Shown here: positions 38,064 to 47,082 of the stretch, in pieces
Layout: the number at the start of each line of letters is the position of its first letter
How positions within the stretch are numbered: position 1 is the first letter of the stretch
NCBI RefSeq assembly: GCF_040144835.1
Contig: NZ_CP151632.1
Span: 62,001-126,000, forward strand
Direction of reading: 5' to 3'
DNA: 64,000 nucleotides
Source: Microbacterium sp. LWS13-1.2
Lineage (GTDB): Bacteria; Actinomycetota; Actinomycetes; Actinomycetales; Microbacteriaceae
Position numbers and translations under genes: made by a program
The notes under the pieces: generated by a model
Seen by the model: only the letters and a program-made list of their open reading frames with translations
Told to the model about the DNA's origin: nothing
Databases searched by the model: none

Positions 38064-39542
38064 TCACACCGGTCGGTGATCGTCGGGAGCGCTGCCCCCG
38101 TCGTCCTCGTCCGACGCGTCATCCGGCGAGGGACCGTCGGACGGGCCCTCGGTCGCCGGCGCCGCACCGTCGGACTCGCCCCCGTCAGCGGGCGCCCCTG
38201 GCTCTTCACCGGCGAGGAGACGGGCGAGAGCGTCGTCCATCTCGTCGTGCGCCGGCTCCTCGCCCCGCGCCCGCGCCTCCAGGCGGGCCACGAGCGCGGC
38301 GGGGTCGTCGATGTCGGCGGCGGCCGGCATGAGGTCGGGGTAGTCCCACAGTGCGTCGCGCGCCGCCGGACCCACGGCATCCGTCACGGCACGCCACATC
38401 GCCGCAGCCTCACGCATGCGGCGGGGACGGATCTCGAGGCCCACGAGCGAGCCCAGCGCGCGCTCGGCGGGCCCGCCGACCGCACGGCGACGGCGCACCG
38501 CCTCCGCGATGCGCTGCGCGGCGGGCAGGCGCGATGTCGCATCCTCGGTGACGACCTCCACCCAGCCCTCGATGGTCGCCAGCAGGTTCTCGAGACGCGC
38601 GAGGGCGGCGTCCTGCGCCTCCGAGCGCGCCGGCAGCAGAGCGCCGCTCTCGATCGCCTTGCGGAGCTCCTCCGGCTCGGACGGGTCGAACCGCGTGGCG
38701 AGGTCCTGGAGCGCGTCGGTGTCGACGTGCACACCCCGCGCGAAGTCGGTCACCTGCGAGATGACGTGCAGACGCAGCCACCGTGCGTGACGGAACAGGC
38801 GCGCGTGCGCGAGCTCGCGTGTGGCCGCATACAGCGCCAGCTGGTCGTCGGGGACCTCGAGGTCCCGCCCGAAGTCGGCGAAGTTCTGGGGGAGGATGGC
38901 CGCCTCGCCGTCCGGCATCAGCGGGATGCCGACGTCGCCGCCGCTCACGACCTCCTTGGAGAGGTTGCCGACGACCTGGCCGAGCTGCGACGCGAAGAGC
39001 GACCCGCCCACCGTCCGCATGAGGCGTCCCGCGCCCTGCACGAGGCCCTGCATGTCTTCGGGAGCCTGCTCGCTCAGCGCCGTGGTCAGCGCATCGGCGA
39101 TGCTCGTCGCGACAGGTGCGGCGAGCTCCTCCCACACCGGGAGGGTGGCCTCGACCCAGGCGCCGCGCGTGAGCGTCACCGGGGGAGCGGGCAGCTCGGA
39201 GATCGTGGTCGCCTCGCTCAGCCATAGGGTGGCCAGCGAGAACGCCTGATCCAGGTCGGTGCGCTGGCCGGCGGTGACGCCCAGCCCCTCCTGGTTGGCG
39301 ATGTGCAGCGCCTGGCGCTTCGCCATGTCCCACGAGATGCCGCTCTCGTCGGCGTTCTCGAACGCGCCCTGCAGCTGGCGCATGACCGCCTGCATCATCG
39401 CGGGATCGATGTTCATGCCCGACAGTCGCGAGAGCTGCTCCGGATCGAAGTCGCCCGCGGAACCGCCGAACAACTGGCGGATGAGCTCCTGGAAGTCGTC
39501 CTCGGGGCTGGGCCCGTCGCCAGGAGTGTCGTCGTCTGCCAC
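38064..39542 (-). CDS. Zinc-dependent metalloprotease, DUF2342 family
   Basis: The 492-residue protein matches the actinobacterial DUF2342/zincin_2 family (Rv3195-like). It is helical, with the family motif RELAHARLFRHARWL around residue 237-251, where zincins usually have HExxH-type ligands, and a long acidic Ser/Asp/Pro tail from about residue 425. Protease activity is assigned to the family by fold, not proven here. GTG 39542 has AAAGGCGG upstream. The gene is divergent from the PDZ-Lon protease gene, as in mycobacteria, so the two may act on the same envelope substrates. Confidence 0.8.
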   Translation of the reverse strand: MADDDTPGDGPSPEDDFQELIRQLFGGSAGDFDPEQLSRLSGMNIDPAMMQAVMRQLQGAFENADESGISWDMAKRQALHIANQEGLGVTAGQRTDLDQAFSLATLWLSEATTISELPAPPVTLTRGAWVEATLPVWEELAAPVATSIADALTTALSEQAPEDMQGLVQGAGRLMRTVGGSLFASQLGQVVGNLSKEVVSGGDVGIPLMPDGEAAILPQNFADFGRDLEVPDDQLALYAATRELAHARLFRHARWLRLHVISQVTDFARGVHVDTDALQDLATRFDPSEPEELRKAIESGALLPARSEAQDAALARLENLLATIEGWVEVVTEDATSRLPAAQRIAEAVRRRRAVGGPAERALGSLVGLEIRPRRMREAAAMWRAVTDAVGPAARDALWDYPDLMPAAADIDDPAALVARLEARARGEEPAHDEMDDALARLLAGEEPGAPADGGESDGAAPATEGPSDGPSPDDASDEDDGGSAPDDHRPV

Positions 39543-39604
39543 TTCAGCCGCCTTTCAGCCGGTCGATGACGTTGCGCTCTACGCTAGTCGCAGCATCCGT
39601 CGCA

Positions 39605-39612
39605 CCCCCCCC
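39605..39612 (+). repeat. Homopolymer of eight cytosines
   Basis: A C8 run lies between the divergent zincin and PDZ-Lon genes, about 77 bases before the GTG start of the protease. Such runs are prone to slippage; a regulatory effect is speculative. Confidence 0.8.
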
Positions 39613-39688
39613 GGCAGGGACCCGAACGCCTTACGCCGGTCGCGAACGACCCGGCATCCAACGACAAGGCACGGAAGAGAGGTCCCGC

Positions 39689-40816
39689 GTGGCCCTGTTC
39701 GACGAGAACACGACGATCGAGCCCGCCCCGCGACAGCGGATGTCGCGCCGCACCGTCGCCGGCGTGTGGGCGCTCGCCGTCGCGATGGTGGTGCTCCTGA
39801 TCATCACGTTCCTGCCGACGTCGTACGTCATCCAGCGGCCCGGGCCGGTCTACAACACCCTGGGCTCCGCGGAGAACGCCGACGGCGAGGAGGTGCCGCT
39901 CATCTCGGTCGAGGGCGCGGAGACCTTCCCGACCGACGGCACGCTCGACCTGCTCACCGTGCAGGTGCAGGGCAACCGCGAGCACACGCCGTCGTGGTTC
40001 GAGCTCGCGATGGCGTGGTTCGACCCGAGCCGGGCGGTCATGCCGATCGACTCGGTGTTCCCCGCCGACCAGACCCCCGAGGAGCGCAGCGAGGAGAGCG
40101 CCCAGATGATGGTCGACTCGCAGCACGAGGCCACGGCGGCCGCGCTCACCGAGCTGGGCTACGACGTGGGCGCGCAGCTGTCGGTCTACTCGGTCATCGA
40201 CGGAGCTGCCGCCGAGGGCATCCTCGAGGACGGCGACATGATCCTCGAGGCGGACGGCGAGGCGGTGACGGAGGTCTCGACCCTCCGTCGGGTCATCAAC
40301 GACGGCGACGGCGCGCCGGTGGAGCTCGTCATCGAGCGCGGCGGCGAGCAGCAGACGGTCTCGGTGACACCGCAGGAGCTCACCGACGAGAGCGGTGAGA
40401 CGACGTGGGTGCTCGGGGTCAATCTCATCACCGACTACGACTTCCCGATCGACGTCACGATCCAGCTCAACAACGTCGGCGGCCCGAGTGCGGGGATGAT
40501 GTTCGCGCTCGGCATCATCGACACCCTGACCCCGGACGAGCTGAACGGCGGCGAGCAGGTCGCCGGCACCGGCACGATCACCGCGGACGGCGAGGTCGGG
40601 CCGATCGGCGGCATCCGTCAGAAGATGTGGGGCGCGGTGGATGCTGGCGCCGACTGGTTCCTCGCGCCTGAAGCGAACTGCGACGAGGTGGTGGGTCACA
40701 TCCCGGGCGATCTGCGGGTCTTCTCGGTCGAGGACCTCGACGACGCGCTCGCCGTGCTCGACGCGGTGCGCGATGGAGGCGACTTCGACGCGCTGCCCAC
40801 CTGCACGGCGGAGTGA
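39689..40816 (+). CDS. Membrane-anchored PDZ-Lon (S16) protease
   Basis: The 375-residue protein has one membrane helix (24-44), an external region, a PDZ domain (about 157-228) and a C-terminal Lon-type S16 domain. The Ser-Lys dyad is intact: Ser267 in NNVGGPSAGMMF and Lys312 in GGIRQKMWGA. There is no AAA motor, so proteolysis is ATP-independent and probably outside the cell membrane. GTG 39689 follows AGAGAGGT and precedes the transmembrane helix properly. A run of eight C residues lies about 80 bases upstream in the likely 5' UTR. It is followed by the UPF0182 gene. Confidence 0.9.
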   Translation: MALFDENTTIEPAPRQRMSRRTVAGVWALAVAMVVLLIITFLPTSYVIQRPGPVYNTLGSAENADGEEVPLISVEGAETFPTDGTLDLLTVQVQGNREHTPSWFELAMAWFDPSRAVMPIDSVFPADQTPEERSEESAQMMVDSQHEATAAALTELGYDVGAQLSVYSVIDGAAAEGILEDGDMILEADGEAVTEVSTLRRVINDGDGAPVELVIERGGEQQTVSVTPQELTDESGETTWVLGVNLITDYDFPIDVTIQLNNVGGPSAGMMFALGIIDTLTPDELNGGEQVAGTGTITADGEVGPIGGIRQKMWGAVDAGADWFLAPEANCDEVVGHIPGDLRVFSVEDLDDALAVLDAVRDGGDFDALPTCTAE

Positions 40817-40899
40817 CGCCGGCGGATCGTGCCCGAAACGTTGCGCGATTCCGAGAGTTCGTCCAGGGAGGACTAGGCGGCCGCCCTGAATCCGCCGCC

Positions 40900-40905
40900 T
40901 AGGAT
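40900..40905 (+). promoter_or_regulatory. -10 hexamer of leaderless UPF0182 gene
   Basis: TAGGAT ends six bases before the GTG at 40912. Confidence 0.5.
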
Positions 40906-40911
40906 GGGACG

Positions 40912-43836
40912 GTGACCACGACCTCGTCGCCGACCCCGGCCACACCCTCCCGCACCCGACGCGTCATCGCCATCACGCTCGCGATCATCGCCGCCCTGGT
41001 GGTGGCGTTCTTCGTCTTCGCGAGCCTCTACGCGGACTGGCTCTGGTTCGAACAGCTCGGGTTCACGGAGGTGCTGCTGACCCAGTGGGTCGCCCGTGTG
41101 GTGATGTTCGTGGTCGGCTTCCTCGGGATGGCGGTGCCGGTGTGGCTGTCGATCCAGCTCGCCTACCGCCTGCGCCCCGTGTACGCACGGCTGAGCTCGC
41201 AGCTCGACCGCTATCAGGAGGTCGTCGAGCCCCTGCGACGCCTCGCGATGTGGGGCATCCCCGTCTTCTTCGGCTTCTTCGCGGGCTTCGCCGCCTCCGC
41301 CCAGTGGGAGACGACGTGGCTGTGGTTCAACGGCGTCGCGACAGACACCACCGACCCTGAGTTCCACCTCGACACCGGCTTCTACATGTTCGCCATGCCG
41401 TTCTGGAGCTCGCTCATCGGCTTCGCGTCGGCGGTGCTGCTGATCTGCCTGCTCGTGACGGCTCTCGTGTCGTATCTGTACGGCTCGGTGCGGGTCGGCC
41501 AGCGCGAGCTGCGGATCTCCAAGTCCGCGCGCATCCAGCTCGCGGTGATCGCGGGCCTCTACCTCCTGGTGCAGGGTGCGAGCCTCTGGCTCGACCGATA
41601 CAAGACGCTCGTCGAGTCCGGCGCGGACGACCGCATCACCGGCCCCGGCTACACCGGCGTCAACGCGATCATCCCCGGGCAGACGATCCTCGCCATCGTG
41701 GCGGTCATCGTCGCGATCCTGTTCTTCGTCACCGCCGTCATCGGCCGCTGGCGCTACCCGCTCATCGCGACCGCCCTCCTCGTGGTGTCGGCGATCGTCG
41801 TCGGCGTCGGCTACCCGTGGGTCGTCAACACGTTCCAGGTGCAGCCGAACCGCTTCACGCTCGAAGAGGAGTACTACCAGCGCAACGTCGACATGACGCA
41901 TCAGGCGTACGGCGTCTCCAGCCTCGAGCAGGAGGACTTCGCGGCGGTGACGGATGCCGAGCCCGGCCAGCTGCGCGACGACGCGGCAACCACCGCACAG
42001 GTGCGCATCATGGATCCCGCGATCATCTCGCCCAACGTGCGCCAGCTCGAGCAGTACCGGTCGTACTACCAGTTCGCCGATCCGCTGGACGTCGACCGCT
42101 ACGAGCGGGACGGCGTCTCGCAGGACACCGTGGTGTCGGTCCGAGAGCTCAACCTCGACCAGCTCGGCAACGCCGCGGACTGGCAGAACTCCGCCGTCGT
42201 GTACACGCACGGCTACGGCATCGTGGTGGCGAAGGGCAACGACCGCACCGGCGACGGCGATCCGGTCTTCCTGGAGCGCGGCATCCCTGCCAGCGGCTTC
42301 CTCACGGATCAGGACGACTTCCAGCCACGCGTGTACTTCGGCGAGTCCTCGCCGCCGTACTCGATCGTCGGAGCCCCGGAGGGCACCCCGCCGGCCGAGC
42401 TGGACTACCCGGAGGGCGGCGACGCAGCTTCGGGCGAGCAGAAGACGACCTTCGAGGGCGACGGCGGGCCGAGCCTCGGCAACGTGTTCAACCGCCTCGT
42501 CTACGCGCTGAAGTTCCAGGCGGAGCAGATCCTGTTCTCGGACTACGTCAACTCGGAATCGCAGATCCTCTACGACCGCAACCCCCGCGAGCGCGTGCAG
42601 AAGGTGGCCCCCTACCTGACGCTCGACAACGACGCCTACCCGAGCGTCGTCGACGGCCGGATCGTCTGGATCATCGACGGCTACACGCTGAGCGCCAACT
42701 ACCCGTACTCGTCGACGGTCAGCCTCACGTCGGCGATCTCGGACTCCAGCAACCCCGCGCCGCGCTTCGCGCTGGACGACATCAACTACATCCGCAACTC
42801 GGTCAAGGCGACCGTCGACGCGTACGACGGGTCGGTGAAGCTGTACGCGTGGGACGAGGAAGACCCGGTGCTGCAGTCGTGGCAGAAGGTGTACCCGTCG
42901 ACGATCGAGCCGATCAGCGAGATGTCGGCGGACCTGATGAGCCACGTGCGGTACCCGACGGATCTCTTCAAGGTGCAGCGCACGATCCTCGGCGTCTACC
43001 ACGTCGACGACGCGCGGTCGTTCTACCAGAGCGACAACCGTTGGCAGACGCCGAACGACCCGCAGGACGATGCCGCGCTGCAGCCGCCCTACTACCTGAC
43101 GATGCAGATGCCGGGCGAAGAGGCGCCGACGTATTCGATGTTCACGTCGTTCATCCCCTCCTCGACGGGAGGCAACGCCAGGAACGTCCTCATGGGCTAC
43201 CTCGCCGTCAACTCGAACGCCGGGAGTGAAGCCGGCGTGAAGAGCGACGACTTCGGCAAGCTCCGGATGCTCGTGATCGACGCCGATACGCCGGTTTCGG
43301 GACCCGGTCAGGTGCAGAACGACTTCGACTCGCAGCCCGAGGTGTCGTCGTTCGTCAACATCCTGAAGCAGGGCGACTCGGACGTGCTGAAGGGCAACCT
43401 GCTGACACTGCCCGTCGGCGGCGGTCTGCTCTACGTGCAGCCGGTGTTCGTGCAGTCGTCCGGCGCGACGAAGCTGCCCAAGCTGCAGAAGGTGCTGGTC
43501 TCGTTCGGCACGGACATCGCGTTCGAGGACACCTTGACCGAGGCGCTCGACACGCTGTTCGGCGGCGATTCGGGCGCCGACGCCGGTGACAACGACGTCG
43601 AGCCGACGCCCGGCGCGACCCCCGCACCCGAGCCGTCGCCCGAGCCCACCGAGCCCACGGAGCCCACGACGCCGGAGGAGCCGACCGACGAGTACCAGGC
43701 CGCGCTGCAGGACGCGCAGCAGGCGCTGGTCGACCGGCAGACCGCGCTCGAGCAGGGCGACTGGGCCGCGTACGGCGTGGCCGACGAGCAGCTCACCGCC
43801 GCGATCGAGAAGCTCATCGAACTCGGCGAGCAGTAG
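40912..43836 (+). CDS. UPF0182 large membrane protein
   Basis: The 974-residue protein fits UPF0182 (Rv3193c-like): seven N-terminal membrane helices up to about residue 310 (with GFFAGFAASAQWETTWLWFN), a large extracytoplasmic domain of about 550 residues rich in Tyr/Pro/Asp (LDDINYIRNSVKATVDAYDG), then a Pro/Thr/Glu linker and a helical acidic tail (about 925-974). No activity is known. Its lasting association with a PDZ-Lon protease suggests an envelope quality-control or processing unit. It is followed at once by a clear terminator. Confidence 0.92.
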   Translation: MTTTSSPTPATPSRTRRVIAITLAIIAALVVAFFVFASLYADWLWFEQLGFTEVLLTQWVARVVMFVVGFLGMAVPVWLSIQLAYRLRPVYARLSSQLDRYQEVVEPLRRLAMWGIPVFFGFFAGFAASAQWETTWLWFNGVATDTTDPEFHLDTGFYMFAMPFWSSLIGFASAVLLICLLVTALVSYLYGSVRVGQRELRISKSARIQLAVIAGLYLLVQGASLWLDRYKTLVESGADDRITGPGYTGVNAIIPGQTILAIVAVIVAILFFVTAVIGRWRYPLIATALLVVSAIVVGVGYPWVVNTFQVQPNRFTLEEEYYQRNVDMTHQAYGVSSLEQEDFAAVTDAEPGQLRDDAATTAQVRIMDPAIISPNVRQLEQYRSYYQFADPLDVDRYERDGVSQDTVVSVRELNLDQLGNAADWQNSAVVYTHGYGIVVAKGNDRTGDGDPVFLERGIPASGFLTDQDDFQPRVYFGESSPPYSIVGAPEGTPPAELDYPEGGDAASGEQKTTFEGDGGPSLGNVFNRLVYALKFQAEQILFSDYVNSESQILYDRNPRERVQKVAPYLTLDNDAYPSVVDGRIVWIIDGYTLSANYPYSSTVSLTSAISDSSNPAPRFALDDINYIRNSVKATVDAYDGSVKLYAWDEEDPVLQSWQKVYPSTIEPISEMSADLMSHVRYPTDLFKVQRTILGVYHVDDARSFYQSDNRWQTPNDPQDDAALQPPYYLTMQMPGEEAPTYSMFTSFIPSSTGGNARNVLMGYLAVNSNAGSEAGVKSDDFGKLRMLVIDADTPVSGPGQVQNDFDSQPEVSSFVNILKQGDSDVLKGNLLTLPVGGGLLYVQPVFVQSSGATKLPKLQKVLVSFGTDIAFEDTLTEALDTLFGGDSGADAGDNDVEPTPGATPAPEPSPEPTEPTEPTTPEEPTDEYQAALQDAQQALVDRQTALEQGDWAAYGVADEQLTAAIEKLIELGEQ

Positions 43837-43850
43837 GCCGGATCCACGTG

Positions 43851-43881
43851 AGGACCGTCCAGCGGAAGCTGGACGGTCCTT
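43851..43881 (+). terminator. Terminator after UPF0182 gene
   Basis: AGGACCGTCCAGC (43851-43863) and its exact complement (43868-43880) form a 13-bp stem with a GGAA loop, 14 bases after the stop codon. The convergent carotenoid operon ends at 43951, so the hairpin may also serve it in reverse. Confidence 0.85.
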
Positions 43882-43950
43882 CCGCGGATGTGTGCGGCGT
43901 CGGGGCGGCAGCGTGCGGGACCCCGGGCCGTACGGCGGTCGTGGTCGGGC

Positions 43951-44844
43951 TCAGCCGGTCAGGACGGCGTACCAGATGAGCAGCAGCGTGACCACGAAGC
44001 CCGACAGCTGGTTCAGCCAGAGGAAGCGCCCCCAGCCCGCGGTGGCGGTGGCCGCCTCGGCGTCGGTGACCGAGCGGTACCGCCAGACCGTCACGAGGTA
44101 GGGGATCGCGAGCACCGCGGCCACGGGTCCGGGCCAGGTCGTCGCCAGCATGGCGATGCCGGCCGCGACGTAGCAGGCGAGCGCGAAGCGCACGGTCCAG
44201 CGCGCCCCTCGTGCCGTCGCGATCGACGCGATGCCCGCCTCCCGGTCGGCGACGACATCCTGAACCGCTCCGAACGCGTGGGAGGCGACGCCCCACAGCG
44301 CGAAGGCGACGATCAGCGCCGCGAGCGGGAGGGTCCAGGTCGCGCCGGCGAGGACCAGCGCGTACACGGCGGGGGAGAAGAAGTGGACGCTGCTGGTCGC
44401 CGAGTCCAGGAAAGGACGCTCCTTGAGGCGCAGCGGCGGTGCGCTGTAGAAGACGACGAAGAACAGGCTCGCGGCGAGCACCAGCCACGACGCCGGTGAG
44501 CCGACCACCAGCAGATACGCGACGAAGGGGAGGCACAGCAGACCCGCGGCCCACAGCGTCACCCGGTGCATGCGGCGGTCGAGGACGGCACCGTGCGCGC
44601 CCCCCTTGCGAGGGTTGCGGAGGTCGGACTCGTAGTCGAACACGTCGTTGATGCCGTACATCGCGAGGTTGTACGGCACCAGGAAGAACAGGGTGCCGAT
44701 GACGAGCGTCGCGTCGATCTGACGCGTGGTGACCAGGTACGCGGCGGCGAACGGGTACGCGGTGTTGATCCAGCTCACCGGCCGCGAGGCGATCAGCAGC
44801 TGCCGCGCGACGGCGCCGGCGCGAAGCGACGGTGCGGCGGTCAC
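43951..44844 (-). CDS. crtEb: Lycopene elongase (UbiA family prenyltransferase)
   Basis: This 297-residue membrane prenyltransferase has about eight helices. The Asp-rich motif is NDVFDYESD (Asn66, Asp67, Asp70, Asp74) and a second DxxxD region is QDVVADREAG. CrtEb-type enzymes add two C5 units from DMAPP to lycopene, giving the C50 precursor flavuxanthin. It is the last gene of the carotenoid operon. Start: GTG 44844, overlapping the crtYf stop by 4 nt. The position beside crtYe/crtYf excludes the quinone-synthesis UbiA or MenA roles. Confidence 0.9.
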   Translation of the reverse strand: MTAAPSLRAGAVARQLLIASRPVSWINTAYPFAAAYLVTTRQIDATLVIGTLFFLVPYNLAMYGINDVFDYESDLRNPRKGGAHGAVLDRRMHRVTLWAAGLLCLPFVAYLLVVGSPASWLVLAASLFFVVFYSAPPLRLKERPFLDSATSSVHFFSPAVYALVLAGATWTLPLAALIVAFALWGVASHAFGAVQDVVADREAGIASIATARGARWTVRFALACYVAAGIAMLATTWPGPVAAVLAIPYLVTVWRYRSVTDAEAATATAGWGRFLWLNQLSGFVVTLLLIWYAVLTG

Positions 44845-45164
44845 TGTCGTGCCTCCTGCCGCCGGGGCCGTGCGGTCTCCAGGAGCGTGAACACCGAGGG
44901 GACGAGGAACGCCGCGCACACCGGGTACGCGAAGTCCTCGATCGGAGCAAGGCCGATCCGCACCCCCGAGATGAGCGATTCGGGATAGGTGAACAGACCC
45001 GCAGCGATCATCAGGTTGTCGAACACGGCGGTCAGGACGACCAGGATGCCGGCGGCGATGGCAGACGCCGTCATCCTCCCCGCGAAGCCGGGTCTCCGTG
45101 CCGTCAGGAGTGCGAGGACCGCCGTGATCGCCAGGAACGGCAGGACGATGAGGGGATAGGTCAT
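44841..45164 (-). CDS. crtYf: C50 carotenoid epsilon-cyclase subunit (CrtYf type)
   Basis: The 107-residue protein has three membrane helices and the lycopene-cyclase-domain motif FDNLMIAAGLFTYPE with IGLAPIEDFAYP, typical of the small heterodimeric cyclase subunits. With CrtYe it closes both rings on C50 flavuxanthin. The ATG overlaps the crtYe stop (ATGA) and the stop overlaps the crtEb start. Whether the rings are epsilon (decaprenoxanthin) or gamma (sarcinaxanthin) cannot be told from sequence alone, so crtYh is an alternative name. Confidence 0.82.
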   Translation of the reverse strand: MTYPLIVLPFLAITAVLALLTARRPGFAGRMTASAIAAGILVVLTAVFDNLMIAAGLFTYPESLISGVRIGLAPIEDFAYPVCAAFLVPSVFTLLETARPRRQEARQ

Positions 45165-45520
45165 GGTGCCGCCTCCGACGGTGAGGCGGAGGCATCCGTC
45201 CGGCGACGCTCGAGCATGCGCTGCGCGCCCGCCCAGGCCACGAGCGCGAGGTAGCTCAGGAAGGCCAGGAAGAACGGCTCCTCGAGCGGGAGGTGCGGTG
45301 CGAGGTCGATCCCGAGAAGGAGCGCACTGTCGCCTTTGACGAAGACGCCCGCCGCGATGCCGGCGGCGTCCCAGACGAGGAAGAACGCCGTGCCGATGCC
45401 GGCTGCGGCCAGCGTCCGGCCGGGCGCCGCCCACGCGGCGAGCCGCCAGCGTCGATCGATCAGCAGCACGCCGACGGTGGAGGCGAGGATCGCCGCGAGG
45501 TAGATTCCGGGCACCGTCAC
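45161..45520 (-). CDS. crtYe: C50 carotenoid epsilon-cyclase subunit (CrtYe type)
   Basis: The 119-residue protein has three membrane helices and motifs FFLVWDAAGIAAGVFVKGD and HLPLEEPFFLAFLSY, the counterpart half of the lycopene-cyclase domain. Both subunits are needed for ring closure. GTG 45520 overlaps the crtI stop (GTGA). The C-terminal 20 residues are charged and not conserved. crtYg is an alternative name if the product carries gamma rings. Confidence 0.82.
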   Translation of the reverse strand: MTVPGIYLAAILASTVGVLLIDRRWRLAAWAAPGRTLAAAGIGTAFFLVWDAAGIAAGVFVKGDSALLLGIDLAPHLPLEEPFFLAFLSYLALVAWAGAQRMLERRRTDASASPSEAAP

Positions 45521-47082
45521 ACTCTCGCAGGTTCCGCGAGAGGACCGGGAGACCGGTCGCCGCGGAGCCGCTTGACGACGAGCTCGGCAGAGATGAGACA
45601 CATCGGCAGGCCGATGCCCGGAAGGGTCGACGCGCCCACGTACGACAGGCCGTCGACCTTGCGGGAGGCGTTGCGGGGACGGAAGACGGCGCTCTGACGC
45701 AGGGTGTGGGCGAGGCCGAGCGCATTGCCGCGCCAGGCTCCCAGGTCGTCGGCGAAATCGCCCGGCGCGACGGTGCGGCGCACGACGATGCGGCTCGCCA
45801 GATCCGGGATGCCGCACCAATCCGCGATCTGCGCGAGGACCCGGTCGGCGGCGGTCTCGATCCGAGGCTCGCCGTCCCCGTCGATGCCCCCGTGCCCGAG
45901 GCTGGGGTCCGCGGGCACGGGGACGAGCACGAAGAGGTTCTCGTGCTCAGGAGGCGCCACGTGGGGGTCCGTGGCGCTCGGGCGGCAGATGTAGAGCGAA
46001 GCGGGATCGGGGATCCGCGGATGCGAGCCGAAGATGTCGTCGAAGCCGGCGCGCCAGTCGTTCGCGAAGAGCAGCGTGTGGTGGGCGAGCTGCGGCAGCG
46101 TGCCCTCGACGCCCAGCATGACGAGCAGCGCCCCGGGGCTCGGCGTGCGCGAACGCCACCACTCCTCGGGGTAGGTCTGCTCGGCAGCGGCGACGAGCTG
46201 CGTCTCGGTGTGGTGCAGGTCCGCGCCCGACACGACGAGGTCGGCGCTCACACGGCGCCCGTCGGCGAGTTCGACGCCGGTCGCTGCGCCGGCTTCGATC
46301 GTGATCGCCGTGACGCGCGCTCCCGTCTCGATGACGACTCCGGATGCCTCCGCCAGGCGTGCGACCGCTCGGATGAACTCGGTGAACCCGCCGCGCGGAT
46401 ACAGCACGCGGTCGTCGAGGTCGAGGTGGCTCATCAGGTGGTACAGACTCGGGACGCCGTACGGCGAGCCGCCCAGGAACACGGCCGGGTACTCGAGGAT
46501 CTGACGCAGCCGGGGATCCGTGAAGCGGCTCTCGACGTGGCGCGCGAGCGTACGGGTGAGCAGCGGCGCGAGGCGCGGCATCCGTCGCAGCAGGGCGGGG
46601 TCTCTGAGGCCCGCGGTCGTCTCGTACGTGTCGTAGAGGAAGCGGTTGACGGCGAGGTCGTACGCGTCGGCCGCGGAGTCCAGGTAGGCGTCCAGCCGTG
46701 CACCGGCACCCGGCTCCACGCTCTCGAAGAGCGCCGTCGCGGCGGCGCGTCCGGATCGGACGTCGAGCGGGTCGAGACCGGTGGACGGGTCCGAGTAGAC
46801 GCGGTAGGCCGGATCCAGCGGCACGAGGTCGAGCTCGCGATCGGCAGTCGTTCCGAGCAGCCGGAAGAAGTGGTCGAACACCTCGGGCATGAGGTACCAG
46901 CTGGGCCCGGTGTCGAAGCGGAATCCTTCGTGATCCCACGATCCGGCGCGTCCGCCCAGCTCGTCGCGTGCCTCGAACAGGGCGGTGTCCCAGCCCTCCG
47001 CGGCGAGCAGCGCCGCCGCGGCGAGCCCGCCGATGCCGCCGCCGATGACGACCGCGCGTCGCGGTGAGTCCTGCATGCTCAT
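45517..47082 (-). CDS. crtI: Phytoene desaturase
   Basis: The 521-residue FAD-dependent desaturase converts phytoene to lycopene in four steps at the membrane. The Rossmann FAD motif VVIGGGIGGLAAAALLA lies at 11-27, FRFDTGPSW near 55, and the C-terminal GASTLPGIGLPMCL motif binds FAD and the membrane. Length is standard for bacterial CrtI. ATG 47082 overlaps the crtB stop by 4 nt; a second ATG two codons later is possible. Confidence 0.95.
   Translation of the reverse strand: MSMQDSPRRAVVIGGGIGGLAAAALLAAEGWDTALFEARDELGGRAGSWDHEGFRFDTGPSWYLMPEVFDHFFRLLGTTADRELDLVPLDPAYRVYSDPSTGLDPLDVRSGRAAATALFESVEPGAGARLDAYLDSAADAYDLAVNRFLYDTYETTAGLRDPALLRRMPRLAPLLTRTLARHVESRFTDPRLRQILEYPAVFLGGSPYGVPSLYHLMSHLDLDDRVLYPRGGFTEFIRAVARLAEASGVVIETGARVTAITIEAGAATGVELADGRRVSADLVVSGADLHHTETQLVAAAEQTYPEEWWRSRTPSPGALLVMLGVEGTLPQLAHHTLLFANDWRAGFDDIFGSHPRIPDPASLYICRPSATDPHVAPPEHENLFVLVPVPADPSLGHGGIDGDGEPRIETAADRVLAQIADWCGIPDLASRIVVRRTVAPGDFADDLGAWRGNALGLAHTLRQSAVFRPRNASRKVDGLSYVGASTLPGIGLPMCLISAELVVKRLRGDRSPGPLAEPARV

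Noticed and set aside
40873..43002. Long minus-strand frame opposite the UPF0182 gene
   Set aside because: Composition (Arg/Val/His/Asp repeats) is that of an antisense shadow, and the plus-strand gene matches a known family throughout.
43951..44844. UbiA-type quinone biosynthesis enzyme
   Set aside because: The motifs would allow it, but the gene is the last member of a tightly coupled C50 carotenoid operon, where lycopene elongase belongs.
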